Shown one piece after another: positions 22,512 through 33,634 of a stretch of 64,000 nucleotides of DNA; the stretch's first letter is position 1; every line of letters starts with the position of its first letter. The stretch is from Tethya wilhelma (taxonomy: Eukaryota > Porifera > Demospongiae > Tethyida > Tethyidae): positions 15,366,590 through 15,430,589 of the forward strand of contig CAXIPT010000002.1 of assembly GCA_964030475.1 (NCBI GenBank). Direction: 5' to 3'. A program made the translations under genes and the position numbers. A model generated the notes under the pieces. That model saw only the letters and a program-made list of their open reading frames with translations, did not search any database and had not been told where the DNA came from.

Positions 22512-23640
22512 ACAAACTGGAATCACCACAAACCATATAATCCAGCCACCAACTGAGTGTCTCTGAGAAAAATCACTTGCTGGTTTTCACAACAAAGATG
22601 ATTCATAATAGAGGGAATTATACTAAATTATCATCATATCAGATATTGATACACAGTGCAAAGCAAACAGACTGAATTGGAAGTTGTATGCACTTTATAG
22701 ACTCACAGAAAAGTCCTTTGATTTCCAGCAAACACAAAAATTGAGTTACATGTTGCTGCTCAAGCAATTAAGTGCATGAATATATATTATTAATTTTACA
22801 GTATTAGCTGACAGACTATTGTTGGTTTATAGCTAGCTAGTTAGCCGTTATTCAATTTCTTCACATGCACACAAGCCCAGATTCTGCATAATAATGATCA
22901 TTGTGGCATTAACAGTTACAGTGAGTGTGCATGTGTGTGTACTATATTCTCTGCTCCAATGCTATATGGCCAGATTTTTTCCAATGAGCTTTAAATATGT
23001 TTGTATGGTATTAGCTATATTGCAATAGTATGATGAGTCATGTTTGACTCATTGTATAATTATAACAGTTCTTGAAAGTTGTAAACCTGCTGTCTCGTGT
23101 GCACTCGTGATTAACTGAAATCCTCCCTGAAACACAAAGACTTGTATATAGAGGTTACACTTTTCTCCATCATATAAAATATTATGACAGTCTCAGTGTG
23201 TATCAAAACCACACCTTGGATCATGCATTCCTAAGTTGGTATGAAAACAAGATTGAGGTGGCTGGATTATCAGTGTGCATATGCATGCATGTGTGGGTGA
23301 TTTATCTATACGTTGCCTGTTTGCGTAGGGTTACACACATTCATTGGTCAATCAGTTTACCATTAAAACTTCATTGAGCTCAGCACATGCCACACACATG
23401 CACCTTAATTTTAATTGGTCAAACACTCAAACTTTACTATTACTCTCAGACTATTATAGCTTTAAAATTCTCTTTTTTGAATCAACGATAATACTTAGCA
23501 TTCTTGACAACATTATCCTTTATCTAACTGAGTATAATTCATAAAACTGACATAAGATAAAACATAATTATATTCATTAACTATGTTGAATTTATTATTT
23601 AATTTTGTCCAACCATGCACTTGTATGTAGTTTTGTGGTT
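22512..23640. other. Intergenic stretch between GTPase copy 2 and the minus-strand GTPase
   Basis: Contains a degenerate third copy of the foldback element (about 22543-22690) and otherwise AT-rich DNA with no supported gene, RNA or other repeat. Confidence 0.5.
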
Positions 23641-23668
23641 ATTTCAATGTAACTAACTTCAGTATTCT

Positions 23669-24688
23669 CTAGTATCCAAACCACCTTCTAGCATAGGATC
23701 CAACATTCTGAGCAACAAACCCAGTTATAGCTCCAATTGTTCCTCCTAGAGCCAATCCTACTGGCCCACCTACAACTGCACCAATCACACACCCAAATAC
23801 TCCAGTTGCTCCTGGTATAATTGAATTTCGTATAGTTTCTACAACTAGAGGTTGGCGGTAGATTGGAAGAGAGTAGTCTTCTGGAGTCACCTCTTCCAAT
23901 GCTTTGAAACGATTGATGTTGACCTTTAGTAGTGCTGGCTGGGCACGATCTTTCATTGCATCCAAACATACAAACCAAAAAGCACTCAACCAGTTTTGTC
24001 TACCATCAGGAAGTGATGGGTCACGAAAGTACCCAGCAGGTGCAATGGGAATCATTTCAACAATCTCGGGTGAAACATTTGCTTTCTCTTTGAGTACCTT
24101 TCGTAATTCATTCGTCCACTTGATTAGCCGCTGTTCAAAAAATTGACGTCGAATTACAGGGTCTTCCTTGTTCCTAGAAGGTGTCACTTTGTTGGCAAAT
24201 GTTAAAGCAAAGACAGCATTAGTCCATACATGTTCCCCAAATGCACCTGTAAAGTGGATGATGGTGTCGATATCTTGCTTTCGTAGACGAACATCATCCA
24301 TGCGAATGCAGTACAATACCAGATCAACCTCAGGCACGTGTTGCGATATCATCTTTAAATTCTCCAGTTCATCAGTTGTACCTGCTTCAATTCCAGGAGA
24401 GTCCCACACATTGAATGCAATGTCTTGGATGGTGGCTTTGTAGGATACCACGCTAGTTGTTTCCTGATCAAGCGTTTCTCCTTCATTGGCAACTTCTTTG
24501 CCAACCAATGCATTAATAAGAGCCGATTTTCCCGTTGCAAGCCTTCCAGTGGAGAGAATGTTTACTTCCCTCTCCTTGCACTGGCGTGCTATCTCTACTA
24601 ACCTCTCTTGTAAGCTTTGCTGGCTTTCCATTGCCATGAAGCTGTCAGTTGTTTTACGGCGAGAGATATTCATTAAAGCTGTGTACAT
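23669..24688 (-). CDS. AIG1/Toc-like GTPase with modified P-loop
   Basis: An intronless ORF of up to 339 residues; an internal Met (MAMESQQ, about residue 18) gives an N-terminus of the same length as the neighbouring paralogues and is the more likely start. The P-loop reads GRLATGKS rather than GKTGVGKS. G3 is DSPGIEAG, and the G4 position is ALTFANK. The C-terminal 45 residues form a glycine zipper (GCVIGAVVGGPVGLALGG) predicted to insert in a membrane. It is transcribed divergently from the GTPase at 24860. Changes in the P-loop keep the GxxxxGKS frame, so nucleotide binding is probably retained but with different kinetics; that is inference. Confidence 0.84.
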   Translation of the reverse strand: MYTALMNISRRKTTDSFMAMESQQSLQERLVEIARQCKEREVNILSTGRLATGKSALINALVGKEVANEGETLDQETTSVVSYKATIQDIAFNVWDSPGIEAGTTDELENLKMISQHVPEVDLVLYCIRMDDVRLRKQDIDTIIHFTGAFGEHVWTNAVFALTFANKVTPSRNKEDPVIRRQFFEQRLIKWTNELRKVLKEKANVSPEIVEMIPIAPAGYFRDPSLPDGRQNWLSAFWFVCLDAMKDRAQPALLKVNINRFKALEEVTPEDYSLPIYRQPLVVETIRNSIIPGATGVFGCVIGAVVGGPVGLALGGTIGAITGFVAQNVGSYARRWFGY

Positions 24689-24859
24689 ATACGCTCATGC
24701 GCCAAGCACCTTGTACCGCGCGTACCGGTGTATATACGTATATACGTACCTACGTACGTACGTATCTGTAAACGTACGTAAGTACGTACGTGCACGTGAT
24801 CGTGATGAGATAGACAGGATACATAGCTAGCTAAACTATAAACACGAGACTAGAAAAAT
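24689..24859. promoter_or_regulatory. Shared divergent promoter of two GTPase genes
   Basis: Only 171 bp separate two divergent start codons. The stretch contains repeated TACGTACG/CGTACGTA units, GTATATACGTATATACG and a CACGTG E-box-like site at about 24791. No TATA box was identified with certainty. Confidence 0.6.
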
Positions 24860-25855
24860 ATGGCTCAACAAGGCGACTCGATTTCAAGAGAAAGTATCCA
24901 GAAGCTGATTGATGAAAGTAACTCTCTGAGTATACTATTCACTGGCAAAACTGGCGTGGGAAAGTCTTCACTAGCCAATGCATTGGTTGGAAGCGAAGTT
25001 TCTCCAGAAGGCGAATCGCTAGATCCCATGACCCTAGAGGTAACAAGTCTCACTACTAAAATTGAGGGAGTAGATGTAACTATTTGGGACTCCCCGGGCC
25101 TCCAAGATGGAACTAGAAATGAAGCAAAATACCTTGAAAATATGGCAAAAAAGTGTAAGGAGTTAGATCTTGTGCTGTACTGTTCTCGAATGGATGATAC
25201 CCGCATTCGACAGGAAGACCACCAAGCTATTCAAACACTAACGAGAGCTTTTGGTGAGGCAATCTGGAATAATACTGTGTTTACTTTAACATTTGCAAAC
25301 ATGGTAAAACAAAGAGTACGTGGGAGAGAAGTCACTCCTGAAGAGCAACAGAAATACTTTGAGCTTCGTCATTCACAGTGGGAGAGTAAGCTTCGTGAAG
25401 CTGTAGAGAAGTCAGGGGTATCCCATTCTGTTGCTAGTAGCATCCCTGTAGTACCAGTTGGGTACATCACAGATCTTAACCTGCCAAGCTCTGAAAATTG
25501 GCTGAAGGAATTTTGGATGACATGTCTTAAACGAATTAACAAAAGAGCAAAGCTTGCACTAGTCAAGAGCAACTTGAAGCGCCTCAAGCCACAATCTACC
25601 AGAAGTGAAATCGAACTTGATATTTCCCCTGAAGATTTGAATGATATTCTCAAAATGATTGTTGGTAGTACTAGTGGCTTTGTCATTGGAAGTTCAGTGG
25701 GTGCTTTGGGTGGTCCAATTGGTTTGGTTATTGGTGGTGCCTTAGGCTTAATTAGTTCTACTGTAGTTGCTGGCACACAAGTGATTGCTGACAACATAAC
25801 AAAAGAAAAGCAACGTAAGGATTTATCCAAGAACATTGAAAATGAAAGTGATTAA
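24860..25855 (+). CDS. AIG1/Toc-like GTPase with glycine-zipper tail
   Basis: 331 residues in a single exon. P-loop GKTGVGKS at about residues 29-36, Thr in LEVTSLT, G3 DSPGLQDG, and TLTFANM in place of NKxD. The C-terminal part has a hydrophobic Gly-rich block (GSSVGALGGPIGLVIGGALG), then a short basic/acidic tail (KEKQRKD). It belongs to the same family as its neighbours but is clearly diverged from copies 1 and 2, so the cluster is partly old and partly new. The N-terminus is only about 22 residues before the GTPase domain, with no signal peptide. Confidence 0.85.
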   Translation: MAQQGDSISRESIQKLIDESNSLSILFTGKTGVGKSSLANALVGSEVSPEGESLDPMTLEVTSLTTKIEGVDVTIWDSPGLQDGTRNEAKYLENMAKKCKELDLVLYCSRMDDTRIRQEDHQAIQTLTRAFGEAIWNNTVFTLTFANMVKQRVRGREVTPEEQQKYFELRHSQWESKLREAVEKSGVSHSVASSIPVVPVGYITDLNLPSSENWLKEFWMTCLKRINKRAKLALVKSNLKRLKPQSTRSEIELDISPEDLNDILKMIVGSTSGFVIGSSVGALGGPIGLVIGGALGLISSTVVAGTQVIADNITKEKQRKDLSKNIENESD

Positions 25856-26047
25856 GAATTTACTGTACATATAATCATGTTGTGATAGTTGGTAAAAAAA
25901 ATTGATTCGTGATTATTAGAGCGGAAGCGCAGGCTCAAAAGCAAACGTATAAAATTATGCGATATGCAGCGCAGTGACAGTGGCAGCTATAAATCATTTA
26001 TTTTGACACTATTAAACTGTATTATCAGTATTAACGAGTTCAGTTTT

Positions 26048-27082
26048 ATGGCTAGTTCAAAGCAAGAGTGGATTCAAAAGACCCTACTTTCAAGAGACCA
26101 CAAAGAACAGATTGAAAAATGGATGCGTGAAAGCAAATCTGTTAAAATACTGGTGACCGGTAAAACCGGGGTAGGTAAATCTGCATTGATCAACGGAATC
26201 ATTGGGCAAGAAGTTGCGAAAGAAGGGGAAACTTTAGATGCTGAGACATCCACGGTAACGGGGTACAAACTGTGTCTTCACGGAGTCAACGTGGAAGCAT
26301 TTGACTCGCCGGGTCTTCAAGATGGTACGAAACAAGAGAGGGAATATCTGAAAGACATGGAAGACAAGTGCAAGCATGTTGATTTGGTTCTGTATTGCTG
26401 TACTATGGTTGACAAGAGAGTAAGTGCGGATGACAAGGAAGCTATTCGAAAGCTTACTTGTGCTTTTGGAATAGAATTCTGGGAAAATGCAATATTTGTT
26501 CTCACATTTGCCAATGAAGAGAAACCACATCGAGACACCACAATGGATTTGTGTACATTCTTCAAGCAACGAGTTGATCAATGGAAGCAGAAGCTTCATG
26601 AGTTGCTGATCGAAAACGAAATTCAAAAAGATATTGTTGACAAAGTACCTGTAGTGCCAGTGGGCTACTACACTGAACCCACACTTCCTGATCGTGAACA
26701 CTGGCTCAGCTCCCTGTGGCTAAAATGCTTGGATCGTGTATCTATTCGGGCTAAACCAGCTTTCCTCAAAATCAACTGGAGTCGACTACGCACAAGAGAG
26801 GAGATCAAACAAGAGGATTTGTCAAGAAAGACAAATGAACAGCCAATCTTGTATTCAAATGATGTGTTTGGTGCCACGACAGTACCTCGTGTAGTACTTG
26901 AATTACTTGGCCTACCACCTCGTGTTGGTAGCGCTGGGAATCTTGGAGCTCAAGTGGGAAGGAATGTTGGTCAAATGGTTGAAGAGTATGTTGGCGTGAT
27001 GGGCCCTGAAGTTGGAGGTATAGTAGGAGCCGTTGTTGGAGAACTGATTTATCAATATGGCATTACTTATTTTGCAAATTGA
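26048..27082 (+). CDS. AIG1/Toc-like GTPase, fourth paralogue
   Basis: A single exon; the start is taken at the Met of MASSKQE because it aligns with the other paralogues, although the frame is open back to 25964. P-loop GKTGVGKS, T in STVTGYK, G3 DSPGLQDG, and VLTFANE at the G4 position. About 344 residues. The C-terminus again has Gly spaced every four residues (NLGAQVGRNVGQMVEEYVG…GGIVGAVVGE) but is less hydrophobic than in the others, so its membrane behaviour may differ. It faces the ARH3-type gene tail to tail. Confidence 0.84.
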   Translation: MASSKQEWIQKTLLSRDHKEQIEKWMRESKSVKILVTGKTGVGKSALINGIIGQEVAKEGETLDAETSTVTGYKLCLHGVNVEAFDSPGLQDGTKQEREYLKDMEDKCKHVDLVLYCCTMVDKRVSADDKEAIRKLTCAFGIEFWENAIFVLTFANEEKPHRDTTMDLCTFFKQRVDQWKQKLHELLIENEIQKDIVDKVPVVPVGYYTEPTLPDREHWLSSLWLKCLDRVSIRAKPAFLKINWSRLRTREEIKQEDLSRKTNEQPILYSNDVFGATTVPRVVLELLGLPPRVGSAGNLGAQVGRNVGQMVEEYVGVMGPEVGGIVGAVVGELIYQYGITYFAN

Positions 27083-27222
27083 CATCTGATTCATTAATGA
27101 TGATTTATAATGTAAATTACAATTATATATAATTATATCTATGGAAATACTGCATATATTTATAACTACTGGTTACAAACATAGTGTTCAGTGTATGATG
27201 CCCAGTTGTGAACCTCATAACT

Positions 27223-28594
27223 TTAAGTTAGTTTTGATACATGCTCATACAAAGCATTAGCTAGGGAGAGAGCTCTGTCAGTCTCCTCACAGTTGTCCAA
27301 CCAATCCTGGGGGATGGCCTCTACTCCAAGATAGGCCCCACTGATGGCCCCTGCCATGCTACCAATGGTGTCTGCGTCACCACCAAGACTTATTGCATAC
27401 GGTATCAGCTCTTTGAAGGATTTCCCTCCAAACCGTAGGAAAGCATAAATGGCACATGGAACAGCTTCAGCTGTAAAGGAAATAAATTTAAAACCAGATG
27501 CCACTGGTTGCATTCCACTACTACATATATACCTGCAAGGACTCCATGCCCTAGAAGTTCTTGAACCTCAAAAGCAGTAGGAGGTACATCCTGTGTCAGG
27601 AATGCTTGAATCTGCTGTAGTCTGGAGGTACAAGATGGTTGACCACTGGTGTTCCACACCTTGACATCAGATGCTTTGGTTGGTGTGGCACCTTGAACCT
27701 CTCTGCAGTGAACAATGTACCTGATGAGCTGGGCAGTCAGAGACACATGCAATCCACATGTGTCTTACAATGATCCATCTGACTGGTCTGCATGGCCTAC
27801 TTCAAGTGGATGTATCCATTCTAGAAGCTGGTCCACAAACTGGAGGGGATCCAGAGAGCCTTGTTCAGTCTTCATAGCTAGCTTTATGGCCATTCCTTGC
27901 AGAATAGCATTATTGACTCCACTGATGTGTGCGTGAGTTATTTTGGATGACAATGTACACACCTGCACAACAAATATTAATGTAGTATAAATGAAAATAC
28001 TATGAATTAAACTATACAATACTATGGATTACCTCTGTAAGAAGTCCATTGTCATTGTAGCCAAACAGACTCACAGGTGATATTCTCATGGCTGATCCAT
28101 TTCCACATGAGCCTTGACCTTTGAACTGTTGACTTGCTGGCAGGTAGACATCTTTGTAGCCAGCTTCCTTTAGTTTACAGAAGACAGTGCTGATGCTATT
28201 TCCATATCCTCGGCGTGGATCAGCAAAGAATACTTCTGTCATTCTGGAAGTGGCCAACATTGTATGTCAGGGTTGGGAGAGAAGGGATACACCTGTGCAT
28301 AGGTCTTGGAACACATGAGCTATAATTATACCTTTTTGCCATGTTTTGTGGGTTGAATTCTCCACACTCCACTAAAGACTCAGCCACTGCGAGGGTGAGT
28401 GCTGTGTCATCAGTGTAGCTGACAACTGGACCCTTCTTGGATTTTGCTTGTCCAATTTGTTGATCTATCATTTCTTGCACCTTCTCAATAGGGTGTATGC
28501 CCTTCCACGATTGAGTCTCCCAATAGGCGCCCAAACAGTCTCCAACTAGAGCACCAACGAGAGCTCCTTGAAATCGAGATCTCAACTGAGCCAT
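27223..28594 (-). CDS. ADPRS: ADP-ribosylhydrolase of the ARH3 (ADPRS) type
   Basis: Five exons: 28332-28594, 28033-28243, 27769-27962, 27533-27720 and 27223-27470. Phases match throughout and give 367 residues, close to the 363 of human ARH3. Motifs: GALVGALVGDCLGA at the N-terminus; YTDDTA, the metal-binding Asp pair; GSCGNGSAMR in the substrate loop; and LGGDADTIG near the C-terminus with the second metal-binding Asp/Thr set. The family removes Ser-linked ADP-ribose and degrades poly(ADP-ribose) in nucleus and mitochondria using two Mg2+. All the metal motifs are intact, so activity is expected. No mitochondrial presequence is obvious. The only non-routine splice is the exon 3/4 join, where the acceptor CTCATCAG is required to keep frame. 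Confidence 0.93.
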
Positions 28595-29082
28595 GTTAGT
28601 TTGTTTCTTTGTTTCTAGACGTGGTTTGTTTTGCCATAGATATGGTTTTGCTGCACAGATTTTGTGGTAATGGTCGTTGTTTTTGTTTACTGAGGTCCTA
28701 AGTCTCCCTCATCTTCTTGCAAAAACAAACCATACCAGACGACTCAAGTCAAACTGCAAGCTCCTTCACGTGGAATAATGTGAGGAAATACTCTCAAACA
28801 GCACAATACAAACACTGCTTCAAATTCTATAACAATAATATGCGTGCATAATAATAGTCTAAGTCAGTCTACATAGTATTAACTGAAAATACAAAGGGGT
28901 TGATGGGGAACAAGTGGACAGCAGTATAAATCACTCAATCTGTCAAGGTTATAATCCAAACTTGTATTATCTCCATTGATTGAAACTTGATCCACCCCTG
29001 CATTTGTACAATGACAGCTTTTGATCAGTGATGCTCTTCACCATCATAATATTACAGTAGCTAAATTGTTTCAGTCTATTAC
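28595..29082. other. Intergenic stretch between ARH3 and the FG nucleoporin
   Basis: About 490 bases with no supported gene. It must hold the ARH3 promoter (28600-28700 is less AT-rich) and the 3' UTR of the nucleoporin. No repeat was seen. Confidence 0.5.
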
Positions 29083-29958
29083 TCACATGGAACCAGAAGA
29101 GGAGCCAGTGGTGCCACTGCCCAGCCCTGACCCCCCTCCTCCCAGTCCACTAGTGGGCTGCTGTTGAGCTAGACTCCCAAAGGAGAGCCCACCACCAGAA
29201 GACCTGTAAGCAATAGGGAGCCACAACAGAACAAGCTTGTGAACAAGGATCTTGCCACACACAGTGTTAACTTACTGAAATGAGCTACTGGAAAAAGTCT
29301 GGTTTGATTGTTGAGCTGTTCCAGGGCTACTTCCAAACAGTCTGGAATAGGTAGGGCAAAGAAAATCTTGTGAAGAGATGATAACTCAGGTATGCTAACG
29401 TTAACATACTTTCCTCCCAACAGATTTGTTGACTGCATTTGTGGTGGAGAACCAAATGCTGCAGTCTGTCCAAAAGAAGGCCCAGATCCAAACGCTGGAG
29501 ATTGTCCAAATGAAGGTCCAGCTCCAAACAGAGAACCCCCACCCAGTGAGGGGGGTGCACCAGATCCCACGCCACTCCCACCACCCAACATCCCACTTCT
29601 AGAGGTCTGAGGTGTTGTCTGACCCAACTGAGATGTATTGTCTCCTTTAAAAAAAGAAAGTAAAAATAGTAATAACAACATAAACAGCTTGGAAGGCATA
29701 TCACAAACCAAAAAGAGAGGGCCTCATCATAAATCCACCCCCACCAGGTTTGGCTCCACCACCAGTAGAGGAGGTGAATGAGGTGCTGGTGGCTGATGAT
29801 GATGACTGGAATAAACTAGGTCCAAAGGGATTAGCTGTGGGGTCGCTAGGACGGCCACCAAGACCAAGACCACCTAAACCCATTAATCCTCCACCACCAA
29901 TGGCACTGGACTTAACTATCAATGAGAGAAAAAGGAGCAGTTGACACACACATACACT

Positions 29959-29990
<32 letters not shown>

Positions 29991-30020
29991 NTGTACTCTT
30001 CTTGTTTCCTCTGTACACAT

Positions 30021-30086
<66 letters not shown>

Positions 30087-33000
30087 TCTGTTGCCTCAGT
30101 GTGGTTCTCCTCCATCTCTCCCATCTCCTCCTCATCAACCTCCTCCATGGTGCTAAGAGGAGTGCCACGGTCACCAGACCCTCCAGCAGCTAGGGTGGTG
30201 GTTACCACTGGATCTGGTTTCACCTGTGTGCTTGAAGACAGTGACGATAGCAAACTGGCTGCCTTGTCCACACCCACTGGTTTCTTCTCTTCCACAGCTG
30301 CAGTGGTAGCAACTGGATTGATGCTAGTTGATGATGGTGGGCCATCCTGTTGATTGTCTTTGTCATGAGCTAAGGTGATGGTAGCACTGTCTTGAGTGGT
30401 CTCTCCTGGTTCGGTACTACCATCTCCAACACCTGTAGATGTTGTTTCTGGAGCAGTTTCAGGTTCTTGGGGAGGGGTCCTCTCACCACCATCCTTAGAT
30501 CCAGTTTCTTCACCTTCTTCTAGGCTCCGCCCACTCACCACACTTGCTTTAGACCCCTCTCCACTACCAAGTGGTGTTTCCTCATCAGCACTCACTTCTG
30601 AGAGTGGAGGTGACTCTTTGGGCTTGGAAGCTGTGTCCTCATCACCTTTATCTGCACCATCCTCGCCACTGGGAGGGAGAGTAGGGGCCACTAGACTAAT
30701 AGTAGGCTCGACCCTCCTTTCACTTTGGACAAGAATGTTACTAGCTGGCTCTGTCACTCCAGCAATAGAAGTCTTGGGAACTGACTCACTAGTAGGGATC
30801 GAAGGAGTTGGCTTTGTGTCCAGGGGTGAATCTTTTCCCTTCACACCACTTTCCTCTTCCTTCTCCTCCTCCTTGGGGGGCACAGACCCATCCTTGGCTT
30901 GGAGGAGCTGAGAGACATTGAATTGAAATGGTTTCCCTTTCCCTGAGAGAGAGGAGGGAGGAGGCACACTGACACCACCTGGCGGCTGGGGGGCACTGCG
31001 CACAGTAGAGGGGTTCACTCCAAACACAAAGGGAGCTGATGGACTAGCAGGGGCTGCAGCTCCAGTACCACTAGAGGCACCAAACACAAATGGAGACTTG
31101 CTCCCCAATGAAAACGACCCCAGTGAGGATCCACCGGAGCCAAATATGGTCAAACTAGAAGTGCTAGCAGGAGCACTGGCAATAGAGGCAGCAGTAGCAG
31201 CCTCAGGTTTCTTCAGTGAGCTCAGGGTTGATAGACTACTGAATATAGAGCCACTCATTGCAGTGGTGGTGGTTGGTGACAACGACCCAGTGGTGGTAAC
31301 AGCAGTGGTCTTGGTTGATGGTGTCAGAGATATGCCACTGAAAGGAGCTGATGGAGCAGTCATCTTGAACTGAGGTGTTGAAATGTTAAAATTTGGTGTG
31401 CTACTAAAAACAAAACTTGAAGTAGTAACACCAGACTTACTCGACATCACTGCCACAGATGAAGGCATTGATACAGACGAAGGTGGCGGAATAGAAGATT
31501 GAGTAGATTTGGGCTGTGGACTCAAACTAAACGATGGCCCTGGTTGAGTGACAGGCGGACCGGGAGGGGAAGGACTCAGGTTCACCTTTGGACTGGAGCT
31601 TGTTATAATGGAGCTCATGCCAAACACTGGTGTCTTGAAGGATGGTGGTGGTGGTTGAGATGGCAGCGATGGAGTGGTAGTTGTATGAGCCACTGGTGTA
31701 GCAGGGGGTGATGTTGTGGTGGTAGGAGGGCGTGATGGCTGGAAGAGAGGTGGCATCTCAGACTGAGAAATAGAAATGTTTGGAAATGAAGCAGAATTGT
31801 GAGAGCCTAGATTCAGCACCGTCGTTGTCCCAGCTGAAGATCGAATGGAAGTCAAATCACCGACAGGGTCACTGCGTTTGAGTTCACTTGTTAGCACACC
31901 GGGTGTCTTGGAAGGGTTACCAAAATTGAGAGGGCCACTGCTGCTCAACTTTGAGCCTAGCAAAGAGAAACTAGGCCCAGTGCTAAAGGGAGGTCCACTG
32001 GCAGGAGGAGGCGGGCCACTGGCTAGGGGCCTGGCTGATGATGATGAAGATGAGGCTGGTTGGGGTGAGCTAGTAGTGACCACTGGCAACTGTGGTGAAA
32101 CACCAAACCGTGGGAAGGGCATCCTCGGTCCAGGAGACACACCAGGAGGAGGAGGGGCGGCTACTCCTGGTGGAACACCTCTAGGTGACACATACATGTT
32201 CCTTGGGGATAGCTGCTGAGACTGAGTGGTAGTAATGGCAGGGGCACTAGGAGGACTACCCCAATGAACCGTCCCTCCCTGGATCTTGCTCGGAGACTGA
32301 GATGGTGTCTGTGGCTGTCTCTGCTGAGGTGGCACGGCTGCAGGAGGAGAATGGTCTTCATTCAGTTCCTGGAAACCCAAAGGTGTCATGAAGGTTATTT
32401 TACTCTTAGGAGAGGCCTTGACATCAATACTAGACTGTCTGTTCACTCTTGGTGGTGGTATTGCTGGCATTTTATCAAGACCCTTGAAACCGTATTGAGT
32501 ACGGACAGCGACTTGTTGGTTTGCTCCTGCAATCACATCTGGTTGTTGAGTTGAGAGGGAAGACTGAGATCCCAGCTGAGATCCTAGTGAGCTTTGTGAG
32601 GGACCAGACATGGCCGCAGTGGAGCCAGACAGTGGGCCACCCCAGGCAGCAGTAGCTGCTGGACCTCCATACAAGTTCAGCCTGGCAGAATCACCACCTG
32701 AGAGAGAAGGAAACTTAACACAACAGCCAACCAACTATTTACACAAGACAACCATAACCTGGCTCTTAGACCCCTCCCATCTCAAAATTACAGAGCCTAG
32801 TCTTTCCAAGTCTTCAACTACAATGTGGACCCAAAGAGTGCAATGTTGTAACAAGCCCATGGTATACATGAAACCCACCAGTACATTCAGTCAGGGTACA
32901 AGATAGTACTTCATAAAGCACACTATACAAAAAGTAGCTATACAGCATCAGATTAATCATGAGCCTTTGCTTTACGTAAACTATGTCAACACTTTGGTGT

Positions 33001-33101
33001 AAATAAGATGTAACTCACCAAGACTGAGTTGTGCTGGGGAGTGTGGTCCTGAATCAGGAGGAGTTGTAGTCCCTGAATGGTAGCTACCACCACCACCAGG
33101 A
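29083..33101 (-). CDS. FG-repeat nucleoporin, C-terminal part (probably NUP214)
   Basis: Exons 33019-33101 (cut by an N at 33102), 30085-32697, 29709-29915, 29410-29644, 29276-29341 and 29083-29203 join in phase to about 1,108 residues. The protein is low-complexity, rich in Ser, Thr, Pro and Gly, with FG motifs that increase toward the end (SFGQSPAFGSGPSFGQ, SLFG, FVFG). FG nucleoporins bind transport receptors in the nuclear pore. NUP214 ends in a very similar FG tail, and the NUP214 N-terminal propeller lies at 55235-57403 on the same strand, so this is probably the rest of that gene; POM121 or another FG nucleoporin remains possible. The intron at 29916-30084 contains two CA tracts around an N at 29991. 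Confidence 0.85.
29991..29991. other. Ambiguous base in a CA tract (assembly mark)
   Basis: Single N between a CA repeat and TGTACTC, inside an intron of the FG nucleoporin. One of four Ns in the window. Confidence 0.9.
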
Positions 33102-33102
33102 N

Positions 33103-33634
33103 AGAATTTATTAATAGTGGTTCTTGTTGGTGTATCATAAATACCTTGCAAATAAATTTGACTTTTTGATCAGTAAATTAATTGGGTTAAGTTGCTTTTA
33201 TTTTTGCTTTGGGTTGAAGTTCAGTTCTTAATACTCATTTCTACTCTTGGTCAGTCAGACGATTATCAAGGAATGTAGTACCCATGAATAGAACTTACTT
33301 TGTGCTGTCAAAGTCGGCTCAACATATTCTGGTTCTCTGGAAATTCTTTTTCAAGTAAATCAGTTAGGAAGAAGTACGTTAGGAGAACAAAAATGGCACT
33401 ATGGTGGCTTCCCACTAGCGCTCTCTACGAGTGCTTAGGAAAGTTTTAGGCCTTGCATGCAGTTGCATTAAGAGCCACTGAGCAACTTTGAAGGTATAAT
33501 TTAACTAGATTTTTATAGTGACCGGCCAACATTCTGTATTGTGTCTATGGGACAGTCGGCCCATTCCTACTTCAGTTTGTACATACATAGAGTTAATTTT
33601 TACTTAGTCTGCATGGTTGAATGTAGTGTAGCTT
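33103..33634. other. Stretch between the SOD-repeat gene and the nucleoporin fragment
   Basis: The N at 33102 sits at the 5' edge of the nucleoporin fragment. A possible 32-bp minus-strand exon at about 33309-33340 has good splice sites but cannot be assigned. Nothing else is recognised. Confidence 0.4.

Noticed and set aside
24715..24800. A telomere- or satellite-like tract of TACG units
   Set aside because: Short, irregular and confined to the divergent promoter; more likely simple low-complexity DNA.
29940..30084. CRISPR-like regular repeats
   Set aside because: The periodicity is dinucleotide CA; there are no spacer-repeat units, and this is animal DNA.
30396..32219. Long plus-strand frames opposite the FG nucleoporin exon
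   Set aside because: The minus strand has FG repeats and correct splicing; the plus frames mirror the Ser/Pro-rich codons.
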